Of a stretch of DNA of 64,000 nt, positions 8,524 through 15,716 are shown piece after piece; position 1 is the stretch's first letter, and each line of letters opens with the position of its first letter. Source of the stretch: an uncultured Clostridia bacterium. GTDB lineage: Bacteria; Bacillota; Clostridia; Oscillospirales; Acutalibacteraceae. The translations under genes and the position numbers were made by a program. The stretch covers positions 1 through 64,000 of the forward strand of contig CANQUV010000015.1 in assembly GCA_947627135.1 (NCBI GenBank), given 5' to 3'. Below the pieces are notes generated by a model that saw only the letters and a program-made list of their open reading frames with translations, made no database searches and was not told where the DNA came from.

Positions 8524-9195
8524 TTATCCCATGTACTCCCCGTTATAGCTTACGAGTACTGCGCTTGACACGCCGTTCATGTTAGAAAGTTCATTGATAA
8601 AATCCGTATTGTCATCTTTCAGGCGGATCTCCAGATTCAGCTCAATGTTGCCTTTTTGTGCCGTTTTACTTTTTACCACGCAGCGATTGGTTCGTTTCTC
8701 CAGATACGCCTTTGCCGCCTGCTCGTTCTCATGGCTATTGCATTGTAACACCACAATATAGGGATTGCTGTGAGACTTTCGGTTGACGAACACCAGCAAA
8801 ATCAGCCCGATAATGACGCTGCCGATCACCGCCAGCGGGATCATGCCCGCCGCAAGGACGATGCCTACGGCAATCGACCAAAACAGGAAAGCGATATCCA
8901 GCGGCTCTTTGATCGCCGTTCGGAAACGTACGATGGACAGCGCACCGACCATACCGAGGGAAAGCACCACGTTCGATGTAACGGCGAGGATCACCACCGT
9001 GGTGATCATGGTAAGTGCGATCAGCGTGACTCCAAAGGAAGACGAATACATCACACCGTTGTAGGTCTTTTTATATATCAGAAAAATGAAGATACCAAGG
9101 CCAAAGGCCAATACCAGCGCCAGTGCCATATCGAGGATGGTTACACTGGAAATGTTCTCTAAAAAGCTGGATTTGAAAATATCACTGAATGTCAT
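8524..9195 (-). CDS. DUF4956 domain membrane protein
   Basis: 223 residues with about four hydrophobic helices in the first 130 (MALALVLAFGLGIFIFLIY, GVTLIALTMITTVVILAVT, SIAVGIVLAAGMI, IGLILLVFV) and the conserved SIVRFRTAIKEPLD segment of DUF4956. A soluble C-terminal domain resembling an ACT/ferredoxin-like fold follows. Family members are repeatedly found beside VTC-type polyphosphate polymerase and CotH/carbohydrate-binding genes, as here. The biochemical role is unknown. The start ATG follows GAAAGGAATC. Confidence 0.85.
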   Translation of the reverse strand: MTFSDIFKSSFLENISSVTILDMALALVLAFGLGIFIFLIYKKTYNGVMYSSSFGVTLIALTMITTVVILAVTSNVVLSLGMVGALSIVRFRTAIKEPLDIAFLFWSIAVGIVLAAGMIPLAVIGSVIIGLILLVFVNRKSHSNPYIVVLQCNSHENEQAAKAYLEKRTNRCVVKSKTAQKGNIELNLEIRLKDDNTDFINELSNMNGVSSAVLVSYNGEYMG

Positions 9196-9219
9196 AGTTT
9201 TGATTCCTTTCTGCGTAGA

Positions 9220-9891
9220 TTAGCCGTAAATACGGCACTGAGCGTATTTTGAGAAGGCGGACGCTCTGCGCCCGGTCATCTGGATGACATCCCGAATCAC
9301 GTCCGGGAGGAAGGCGTCCCACTTCACTTCCATTAAGACCGGAGCGTCTCCTGCCGTAACCGTCACGAGCTCTGGATTTAGAAAATCGGTACATGTAAGA
9401 CCTGTGCGAATTCCATAATCAAAGGTGACTCGGACATTGCCCGGCCGGTAGATAAACGGCTCCCGGATATAGTCCACAACAACCTTTGGCCGAAGTCTTT
9501 CCGTTTTGATCTTATAGATGAGTTCCTGCAAGAGCGGCGGCGCATTCTGCCGGGTTTGCGGAATGCCCCCGCCGGCAAGCGCCTGTGCCTGCTCGGTTGT
9601 TATCTGTACGGCCTGTTTGTTACACAAGCCGTTCAGCTTGCTCTTTTTCTCCAAGCTCAAAAAGCCGATATCGCCGTTATAATAGCGGATGCGGAATTTT
9701 TCCCGTCGGTTCACGCCGTTGATTTTCTCCCGCAGCGCACGGTCTTCCGGCGTGTCAAAGTACAGGCTGCGTATCTGGTATCTGCCGTTTACGGCGTGTT
9801 CATCCGATTCCATAAGAACGCGCAGCCGGCTGCGCAGCGCCAAAAGATCGGCCGGATTGATTTCTATTTTCCATTCATGCCGAAAGTTCAT
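9220..9891 (-). CDS. VTC-domain polyphosphate polymerase-like protein
   Basis: 223 residues. It has the VTC tunnel-enzyme pattern: an early basic strand (RHEWKIEIN), the RYQIRSLYFDTPEDRA segment, NRREKFRIRYYNG, a second basic strand SLEKKSKLNG and a late acidic strand LMEVKWDAFLP. In yeast Vtc4 this fold makes polyphosphate from ATP; whether the bacterial protein does so is inference. I chose the ATG at 9891 behind GGAGG (spacing 7) rather than an upstream TTG. It is first in an operon with DUF4956 and the surface protein, and the promoter carries the same direct repeat as the adjacent two-component system. Confidence 0.85.
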   Translation of the reverse strand: MNFRHEWKIEINPADLLALRSRLRVLMESDEHAVNGRYQIRSLYFDTPEDRALREKINGVNRREKFRIRYYNGDIGFLSLEKKSKLNGLCNKQAVQITTEQAQALAGGGIPQTRQNAPPLLQELIYKIKTERLRPKVVVDYIREPFIYRPGNVRVTFDYGIRTGLTCTDFLNPELVTVTAGDAPVLMEVKWDAFLPDVIRDVIQMTGRRASAFSKYAQCRIYG

Positions 9892-9910
9892 TCTACCGCC
9901 TCCTTTCAAG

Positions 9911-9944
9911 ATTAGAATACGACACGAACCTTAGCGGAACCTTA
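9911..9944 (-). promoter_or_regulatory. Predicted response-regulator operator and promoter of the VTC operon
   Basis: On the plus strand AACCTTA occurs at 9927-9933 and again at 9938-9944, an exact 11-base spacing (one helical turn). On the minus strand the inner copy lies about 8 bases upstream of a TATTCT -10-like element. The same repeat with the same spacing precedes the response-regulator gene at 11923-11939. The direct-repeat, one-turn geometry is typical of OmpR-family regulators that replace the -35 box. Confidence 0.65.
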
Positions 9945-9952
9945 GCGCCAAC

Positions 9953-9983
9953 AAAAAAAGTCTGCTAATTTGCAGACTTTTTT
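9953..9983 (-). terminator. Terminator of the two-component operon
   Basis: AGTCTGC and GCAGACT arms around TAATTT, with a seven-T run on the minus strand, overlapping the last codon of the histidine kinase. It separates the regulator transcript from the VTC operon. Confidence 0.75.
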
Positions 9984-11218
9984 GCGCTTTGCGGAAATGT
10001 TGTAGTAAAGGCAATTTGATTCGGCGGAACGTAGGTGGCACAAATGGTGCCCCCGTGTGATTCCACAATGGTTTTGGCGATTGAAAGCCCGATTCCGTAG
10101 CCGCCCGTTTCCCGTGTCCGGGCAGCGTCGCTGCGGTAGAAACGGTCAAAGAGCTTTCCGGGCGGACAATCGGGCAGCTTCTCACATTGATTCTGAACGG
10201 TAAAGTTGATTTTCTTTCCGTCACACTGACAGGAAATCTGAAGTTCGCCTTGCGGCGGAGAATATTTCACCGCATTGTCGAAAAGCACACAGAGCAGCCG
10301 GCGGATTTGTTCCCGATCCGCCCGCAGAACGAGGTTCGGTTCGATTTGCGCCGACAGCTTGAGCTCTTTAAGCCGCATCGGTTCGGAAAAGGCTTCCAGC
10401 GCCTCCGAAATTTCCGATGAAAGGGAGACGTCCTCCATGCGCATCAGGTTTTGTCTTTCATCCGCTTTGGCAAGGGCCAGCAGATTTTGCATCAGTCCGT
10501 TCAGCCGGACGGTCTGTTCCCGGATGTTTTTCAGCCATTTATTTTCTCCCTGATACAGCTCCATCGCTTCCGCGTTGGCAAGGATAATGGCAAGCGGTGT
10601 TTTAATCTCGTGTCCGGCGTCGGTAACGAATTGTTTTTGACGCTCGATGTTTTCCGCAATGGGACGGATCGCCTTTTTCGAGATCAGCATGACAAGAAGG
10701 AGCATGGAGACAAAACACAAAAGTCCGGCTGTGAGCGAAAAGAATGCGACCCGAAGAATGGTGTGCTGCTGCACGGTCGTATCCAGAAACAGATAAATCA
10801 GGCTGCCGTCTTTCTGATTCTCGGCGGCACGAAACAGGAAATTCCGAATTTTTCCCTCGGATCGATCCTGCTCCATTACCTGCCTGCAAAGATTTGCGGC
10901 ATCCTCGTCGGAAATATCCGCGATCCGTTCGGTGTTGACGCCGAAAATCGTGTGATCCGCTCCTACCTGAACGGTAAAATAAACAGCGGACATTTTGGTA
11001 TTGGCATCCATCGGCAGATCCAAAAAATCCCGCGGGCGTTCTTCTCTCGGCGGCTGCACCCTGAGTTCTTCATTCAAAAGCATATTGGCCGTTTGCCGAC
11101 TCTGCCGCTCGGACAGCAGAACATTCCCGACATTGATTGCGCCGAGGAGAACGATCAACAGGATGCTGACGGCAAGCATCGCCGAGAATATAAATCTCTT
11201 TTGCAGCGTTTTGATCAT
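9965..11218 (-). CDS. Sensor histidine kinase
   Basis: 417 residues. A first membrane helix (AMLAVSILLIVLLGAINVG), an extracytoplasmic sensor region of about 120 residues and a second helix (ACLCFVSMLLLVMLI region) precede the kinase core. The HisKA motif is TDAGHEIKTPLAIIL with the phospho-acceptor His. The ATPase part has DNAVKYS and GGYGIGLSIAKTIVESHGG. It sits in the membrane and should phosphorylate the regulator encoded just upstream, whose stop overlaps its start (ATGA). The signal is unknown; the neighbouring operon suggests cell-surface or phosphate-related conditions (inference). Confidence 0.92.
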   Translation of the reverse strand: MIKTLQKRFIFSAMLAVSILLIVLLGAINVGNVLLSERQSRQTANMLLNEELRVQPPREERPRDFLDLPMDANTKMSAVYFTVQVGADHTIFGVNTERIADISDEDAANLCRQVMEQDRSEGKIRNFLFRAAENQKDGSLIYLFLDTTVQQHTILRVAFFSLTAGLLCFVSMLLLVMLISKKAIRPIAENIERQKQFVTDAGHEIKTPLAIILANAEAMELYQGENKWLKNIREQTVRLNGLMQNLLALAKADERQNLMRMEDVSLSSEISEALEAFSEPMRLKELKLSAQIEPNLVLRADREQIRRLLCVLFDNAVKYSPPQGELQISCQCDGKKINFTVQNQCEKLPDCPPGKLFDRFYRSDAARTRETGGYGIGLSIAKTIVESHGGTICATYVPPNQIAFTTTFPQSAKKSAN

Positions 11219-11898
11219 GATATGACCTCCAAGGTATATCCGATGTTGCGTTTCGCACGAATCTCAATATTGGCATGAAGGCTGCTCAGACGCCGGCGCA
11301 GATAAGAGAGGTAGACCCATACGATTCCAATATCCGCTTCGGTGTCATACCCCCAAACCTTTGTCAGAATATCTTCTGTGGAAAGATAGATTCCGTGGTT
11401 GAGCATGAGCAGCTCCATGACCTGATATTCCAGTTTGGGCAGCACCATGCTCTGCTCCGGGCCGGACAGCTCGAAGCTCTGCATATTCAGTGAGATATTG
11501 CCGAAGGTCAGCACGTCCGGCGTAAAGGTTTCCCTGCGGCGGAGCATGGCACGCACCCGTGCCAGCAACTCTTTCATGCTGAAAGGCTTTGGCAGATAAT
11601 CGTCTGCGCCGGCGTCCAACCCCGCTACCCGGTCTTCCACCTCAGCTTTGGCTGTCAGCAGCAAAATCGGCGTTTTATTCCCGGCCTGTCTCAATTTTGT
11701 CAGCACTTCAATTCCGGTAAGACCCGGCATCATAATGTCAAGGATGATCCCGTCATACTGCTCCGAGATCGCATAAGTATAGGCGTCGTTTCCGTTATAC
11801 ACCGTATCCACGATGAATTTATGATAATGCAAAATATCGGTCACGGCTTCCGCCATGCTTTTTTCGTCTTCTGCATATAAGAGCTTCACCGTATTCAC
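11215..11898 (-). CDS. OmpR/PhoB-family response regulator
   Basis: 227 residues. The receiver domain has the acidic pair (YAEDEKSM), the phosphorylated Asp in ILDIMMPG, the Thr in LLLTAKAE and the Lys in LPKPFSM. A winged-helix DNA-binding domain ends the protein (VWVYLSYLRRRL, RNIGYTLEV). It starts behind AGGAGGTGAATAC and overlaps the kinase by four bases. The 11-base-spaced direct repeat upstream of it and of the VTC operon makes both its likely targets. The preceding unknown genes on the same strand end within this promoter. Confidence 0.93.
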   Translation of the reverse strand: MNTVKLLYAEDEKSMAEAVTDILHYHKFIVDTVYNGNDAYTYAISEQYDGIILDIMMPGLTGIEVLTKLRQAGNKTPILLLTAKAEVEDRVAGLDAGADDYLPKPFSMKELLARVRAMLRRRETFTPDVLTFGNISLNMQSFELSGPEQSMVLPKLEYQVMELLMLNHGIYLSTEDILTKVWGYDTEADIGIVWVYLSYLRRRLSSLHANIEIRAKRNIGYTLEVIS

Positions 11899-11909
11899 CT
11901 CCTAATTTT

Positions 11910-11939
11910 ATTATATTCTGCTACCTTAGTGGAACCTTA
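11910..11939 (-). promoter_or_regulatory. Predicted autoregulated promoter of the two-component system
   Basis: ACCTTA at 11923-11928 and 11934-11939 (11-base spacing) match the pair upstream of the VTC operon (shared ACCTTAGYGGAACCTTA). On the minus strand a perfect TATAAT (11910-11915) follows the inner copy by 7 bases, with no good -35 box, as expected for an activated promoter. Confidence 0.65.
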
Positions 11940-12289
11940 ACTGTTTGGGTGTTCTTTTGCTGGGGTACATACTCCGTGCGGACGGGAAACGCGGCAGAAT
12001 CGAACACTTTCAGCGCGATTGGCAAAAGGTGTTCCTCGTCCAGACGGCTTGCTTCCTCTATCCGGCTTGTGAATTTTTTGAGCTGTCTGTGCGTCGTTTT
12101 CAGATTATCAGAAATGGCATTGTAGAACGAAAGGGTTTCGGAGATTTCCGCTATGAAATCTGTTGCGCTCTTGAAGATGTCTTTGTTATATTCTGTGGGA
12201 AGAAAGCTCAAATCCAACTCGCTTTGCGTTCGGCTCTCCACAGCGGAACGGCGGCGGAAATATTCCGTCAGCTTGCGGTAATTGTTCAA
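11921..12289 (-). CDS. Unrecognised island protein, 122 residues
   Basis: I do not recognise the family. It is a predicted mostly helical soluble protein: an N-terminal basic/aromatic stretch (NNYRKLTEYFRRRSA) and a long helical middle (FIAEISETLSFYNAISDNLKT, QLKKFTSRIEEASRL) that could form a coiled coil. The start overlaps the stop of the next upstream gene by four bases (ATGA), so the two are translationally coupled. The stop codon lies inside the direct repeat upstream of the response-regulator gene. Such paired small genes occur in the accessory parts of conjugative elements (inference). Confidence 0.55.
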   Translation of the reverse strand: MNNYRKLTEYFRRRSAVESRTQSELDLSFLPTEYNKDIFKSATDFIAEISETLSFYNAISDNLKTTHRQLKKFTSRIEEASRLDEEHLLPIALKVFDSAAFPVRTEYVPQQKNTQTVKVPLR

Positions 12290-12600
12290 AGAGAACCGTT
12301 CGGCAATTTTGTTTCGCTCGGGGGAATATCCATCAGATCAAAGGGCTTGAAAGTTGGCAGCGTATCGGGAATATGCCCGATTTCTTCTCCTGCACCGAGA
12401 AAATCATCCTGGCTTAAATACCCGGTGGGCAGCTGTTCCATCACATTCCAACCGTGCCGCTTATACACGCTGAGCCTTGCGGCGGTATCGTTTTTGTAAT
12501 ACTGATTCAGCAGATGGACGGCATAAGCGCCTGCCGCATAAGTCTTTCTGCCGATACGCACTCGACCGTCCCGATATTCCGCCGATAAAAACGGGGTCAT
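12286..12600 (-). CDS. Unrecognised island protein, 104 residues
   Basis: No family recognised. I chose the ATG at 12600 because GGAGGTGCG lies just upstream; the frame is open 24 bases further. The sequence begins MTPFLSAEYRDGRVRIGRKTY and has a central helix with AVHLLNQYYKNDTAARL, then a Pro-rich end. There is no signal peptide or membrane segment. It is coupled to the 122-residue gene downstream. Because the two frames meet exactly at an ATGA overlap, a single ancestral gene broken here is possible but not required. Confidence 0.55.
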   Translation of the reverse strand: MTPFLSAEYRDGRVRIGRKTYAAGAYAVHLLNQYYKNDTAARLSVYKRHGWNVMEQLPTGYLSQDDFLGAGEEIGHIPDTLPTFKPFDLMDIPPSETKLPNGSL

Positions 12601-12754
12601 AAACGCACCTCCGCATAAAAACATTTGAGAAAATCTTTTGATTTGCCTGTTTACTATACATGTGATTTTCTTTTATCATACCACAAAAACACAGATAAAT
12701 CAATTGCTCATGCGTGTTGCGTTTTCTGTTTATACCATGTTATGCTATTCCATT

Positions 12755-12848
12755 TGATTTTTGCTTTTTGCTATATTCTATAAAGTAGAGGGAGCGAAAC
12801 CCTCACGAATTACACAAGCATGGCCGTCGGGAAACCGGCGGCTTTTTT
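12755..12848 (+). promoter_or_regulatory. Promoter and two-hairpin leader ending in a terminator-like stem
   Basis: TTGATT near 12755 and TATATTCTATAAA near 12771-12783 look like a promoter. The following leader has a small hairpin GAGGG...CCCTC (12788-12804) and a strong GCCGTCGG-GAAA-CCGGCGGC stem (12823-12842) with six Ts (12843-12848). It could be an attenuator before the VLP/parM genes. I could not match it to a known riboswitch class. Confidence 0.4.
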
Positions 12849-12881
12849 GTTGCCCGAAAAAGGAAAGGAGCGAAAAACCAA

Positions 12882-13005
12882 ATGGTATGGAAACTGACGC
12901 CGAGGCAGTCTGCCGCCGTTCATAGGCTTGTGCAAAAAGCGTGCGCCAACTGCTGTTTTCCAACCGGCAATCTTGCCTACGACGCCGAGCCGCTGTTTAC
13001 GGGTG
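12882..13005 (+). pseudogene. N-terminal fragment of a cysteine-rich VLP-type protein
   Basis: From an ATG behind GGAAAGGAG the frame reads VWKLTPRQSAAVHRLVQKACANCC, the typical beginning of the small cysteine-rich VLP proteins of clostridial conjugative elements. After about 40 residues it runs directly into parM-like sequence in the same frame. The remainder of the VLP gene is missing, so the junction looks like a deletion. Confidence 0.55.
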
Positions 13006-13303
13006 AGATGCTCACCTTAGGCTGCAAGTATTATCTCATCGGTAAGAGCACAAGAAATTTCTTCCGGACAAGGCACGGGACGAGGACTACTATGTACTCA
13101 CTCTTGCGGCGATGGCAAAAGAGTTTCGGCGGGAACGGCGAACATCGCTCCCGCCGATTTGAAGATCATCCGCTCCGTGGCGGCGGAGTATGTGAACGAC
13201 ATCTTTCGCAGGCTACGGGAACACGGCTATGACGAAAATACGATGACGCTGTATATCACGGGCGGAGGCGGTTGTCTGGTCAAGAATTTTTATCGGTTCA
13301 ACG
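13006..13303 (+). pseudogene. ParM/StbA-like plasmid segregation ATPase, deleted and frameshifted
   Basis: Three pieces in different frames add up to the two ends of a ParM-like actin: GCKYYLIGKSTRNF, then LPDKARDEDYYVLTLAAMAKEF after a shift, then NIAPADLKIIRSVAAEYVNDI and the GGGGCLVKNF motif near the end. The central nucleotide-binding core is absent, leaving about 100 of more than 300 residues. It cannot be functional. ParM proteins segregate or stabilise plasmids and integrative elements. Confidence 0.65.
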
Positions 13304-13584
13304 CCGACGTTGCCGACGAGGAGAAAGCCGCCGAATATTTGCAGTCTCTCTAAAAGACCCGCAATAAATTCATCGTGGAGGCCGTGATCGCCGCAATGAA
13401 CAGAGATGCTTCCGAGAATGACACCCTGCTGGAACAGATCCGGCAGATTTTTCGAGAAGAAGTACAGACGGTTGCAATAGAGGCTCCGCAATCTCCCGTA
13501 GCGGTCACTCTGACGGAACTAACCGAGGAACAGAAAGCGGAGAACGCCCAAAATGTCCTTGAAGATTTGGAGATGTTCGGTTAA
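13294..13584 (+). pseudogene. ParR-like centromere-binding protein remnant
   Basis: Sequence RFNADVADEEKAAEYLQSL runs to a TAA (13351-13353), and the same frame goes on with KTRNKFIVEAVIAAM and a Glu-rich tail to 13584. The N-terminal part resembles the ribbon-helix-helix start of ParR proteins, which sit next to parM. It is fused to the parM tail without its own start, and one stop splits it. Confidence 0.5.
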
Positions 13585-13712
13585 GCTAAATCCTGCCGGT
13601 TTTGGCTTAAACAGACGATTCCGGCGTGAATTCTGTGTCAATATGGCACTGTGCGCCGGAGGTCTCGTTCCTGCACGGTGCAGACAAAGGAGAGTACCGA
13701 AATATTAACCCA

Positions 13713-13819
13713 CGGTGTGCGTCTCACACCGTAACAAGCAGGGACTTTGTGTGCCAAAGTCCCAATCAAAATCCGCTTTGATTACGGATTTATTCTTTTT
13801 TGGGGGCTTACCGCCCCCA
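13713..13819 (+). other. Four consecutive inverted repeats upstream of mobC (candidate oriT region)
   Basis: Stems: CGGTGTG/CACACCG (13713-13731), GGGACTTTG/CAAAGTCCC (13741-13763), AATCCG/CGGATT (13770-13790) and TGGGGGC/GCCCCCA (13801-13819). A TAACAAGCAGGGAC stretch lies between the first two. Inverted repeats immediately before mobC and a relaxase gene are where a transfer origin is expected. No nick site is proven. The wider 13585-13845 stretch holds no gene. Confidence 0.45.
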
Positions 13820-13845
13820 ATACTCCAGAAAGGAGAAGTAATATT

Positions 13846-14120
13846 ATGGGGAAAGAATTGCGAATCGCCGTAAGAGTTACGGCAAAAGAAAAAGACAAAA
13901 AAAGTTCAAAGCCCGAAAATGCGGGCTGTCAACAACCGAATATGTCAAGCAAAGAGCGTTGGGGTACGAACCGAGATCGGTTCCGCCCGACGCTCTTTTC
14001 GTTTGCCTTGAAAAGCTCGGTGCTCTGGCAGACAAAGCAAGCTCGCAAGAGCTTGACGAAGAAATCCGCACCGTGCTGAAACAACTCACAGCGGACTTTT
14101 TACTGCCGGGAAAGAGGTGA
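13846..14120 (+). pseudogene. MobC-like relaxosome accessory protein with a -1 frameshift
   Basis: The gene starts at an ATG behind AAAGGAG as MGKELRIAVRVTAKEKDK. At an A7 run (13897-13903) the matching frame changes and continues KARKCGLSTTEYVKQRAL to DFLLPGKR and TGA at 14118. Removing one A restores a continuous MobC of about 90 residues with its ribbon-helix-helix N-terminus. MobC helps the relaxase open DNA at oriT. The shift is more likely decay than programmed slippage, since all neighbouring mobility genes are also broken. Confidence 0.7.
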
Positions 14121-14126
14121 AGCGAC

Positions 14127-15232
14127 GTGGCTGTTACAGGCTTTTGGCCGATTTATAAAAATTTGAAAGCTACGCTCGACTACTCCGACAATCCCGACAA
14201 AACCACTTCGCCGGAATACCTCGATGCGGATTTGTATGCTGCATTGCGCTACGCCGAAAACGACGGAAAAACCGACCGCAAACTGTTTGTCGTCGGCATC
14301 AACTGCTCGGCGCAGAACGTCTATGCCGAGATGACCGCCGTACAGCGGCAGTTCGGAATGAAGGGCACGGTCGTCGCCTATCACGGCATACAGAGCTTCA
14401 AAGCCGGCGAGGTTACGCCGGAATAGGCGTTTGAAATAGGCAAAGAAGCGGTGAAAAGGATGTGGGGTGCGTGTCTCTGGTGGAGACCTCTGATTGCGAT
14501 AGCAATCAGAAGCACCGACCGAGACGACAGGCGAGACCCCGTTATCAGGTGCTTGTGACCGTTCATCTGAACACAGACAATTTGCATTGCCATTTCGTTG
14601 TAAATCCCTGCTCGTTTCGGGACGTCACAAAATTCAAAAACGAAATCGGAGATCACAAGGAATTGCGCAAAATCTCTGACGCTGTTTGCTGGGAACACGG
14701 TCTGTCGGTGCTGAAAAACAGCGAGTTTTACAGCAATGGTAAGAAAGAGGAATACTGGGCGCACAAGGCGTGCAGGAAAACGCACCGGGACTACCTGCGG
14801 GAGGACGTGGAATACTGCCTGTCCTTTGCGGTCAATACGAGAGAATTTGAAAGCCAGCTTCATGCGCTCGGATACACGCTCGATCTGGTGCACTTTTCGG
14901 TCAAAGCCAAGCAGTGAGAGAGAGCAGTTCGGCTTGGTAATATCGGATTTGCAAAAGAGGCCGTACTAAAGCAGCTGGATGAAAATGCGGTCAATCGGTT
15001 TCGACGGTACACATTGGAATACCGACCTCCCTACCACCCGAAAAGTTTTCCGCTTGAGGAAGAACTGCGAAAGCTGGATTTTGCCATCGACCACAGATAT
15101 GATGCCGCAGCCGTTTTGATAGATACGCTGTTTTATCTTATCATAGCGGTCATTCAAATCGCAGCCGAGCTTGCCGACGTTATGCTGCTGTCGCCGAATC
15201 TACGGGCGGCGGAAAAGGATGTGAAGAGATGA
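14127..15232 (+). pseudogene. Relaxase/mobilization nuclease (MobA/VirD2-like), disrupted
   Basis: The start reads FWPIYKNLKATLDYSDNPDKT and later HLNTDNLHCHFVVN, which carries the relaxase His motif. Damage: TAG at 14424-14426, an insertion of roughly 70 bases with three inverted repeats between MWG and the DRYQV-type strand (about 14462-14538) that shifts the frame, and TGA at 14915-14917 followed by LGNIGFAKEAVLKQLDENAV in frame to 15232. An intact enzyme would nick oriT and lead the strand into the recipient. It follows mobC as in working elements. Confidence 0.75.
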
Positions 15233-15327
15233 TAGCCGACTACCATTTTCTGCGGGAACAGGGCATTCGCACGGTTTCCGATCTGCAAGCAAATCTGAAC
15301 GAGAGCAAAGCGCAGCTATCCGCCTGA
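15229..15327 (+). pseudogene. Small helical fragment downstream of the relaxase
   Basis: A 32-residue frame (IADYHFLREQGIRTVSDLQAN) starts in an ATGA overlap with the relaxase stop and ends at TGA 15325-15327. It resembles the beginning of a coiled-coil mobilization protein whose remainder was removed when it was joined to the parB fragment. No function can be assigned. Confidence 0.35.
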
Positions 15328-15706
15328 CCTACCTGACCCCGAATTCCTCGACAAAATGGACGAGGATAAAATGGCGCTTTCCGTAGGCGTGGAGCTTTCG
15401 TATCTCGAATCGTGGGCGCAAAAAGCAATTCTGGAACAATGCGAGATGAACGACTGCACCCCGTCTTATTCGCAGGTGTTCCGGCTCCATAAGACAGATC
15501 GGGACGGACTGCTCACCGATGCGGTCATTGAGGGCATTATGCGAGAGGAAAAAGCCAATCAGCGGGAAATGTTCAAATTGCCGATGGAACAGATCCGCAA
15601 ATATGTCCCAAACGCAAATCCCAAACAGGCGGAGGATTTCGTCATCAAAGCCTATGAGCATTACCGCAAATTTCTCATCCGGCAGCGGGATCGAGATTCA
15701 CGGTAA
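15317..15706 (+). pseudogene. C-terminal remnant of a ParB-like partition protein
   Basis: The frame (DPEFLDKMDEDKMALSVGVE, SYLESWAQKAILEQCEMNDC, EEKANQREMFKLPMEQIRKY, ending LIRQRDRDSR) matches the C-terminal half of ParB-type proteins in clostridial conjugative elements: a value-of-effort region, a helix-turn-helix-like part and a basic end. The N-terminal nuclease/CTPase-like domain is missing and there is no ribosome site at the first ATG (15356). It is joined directly to the preceding fragment, so a deletion removed several hundred bases or more. Confidence 0.55.
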
Positions 15707-15716
15707 GGGTACGCCT

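Noticed and set aside
6514..8548. Several long open frames on the plus strand inside the surface-protein gene
   Set aside because: They are by-products of GC-rich, repetitive coding sequence; they lack ribosome sites and resemble no protein family, whereas the minus-strand gene has a signal peptide, repeats and an anchor.
10451..11278. Plus-strand frame of 275 codons opposite the histidine kinase
   Set aside because: Antisense shadow of a well-supported kinase with all catalytic motifs; no ribosome site.
12788..12848. Cyclic-di-GMP or other known riboswitch in the island leader
   Set aside because: The GAAA-capped stems look superficially similar, but the conserved aptamer bases are absent.
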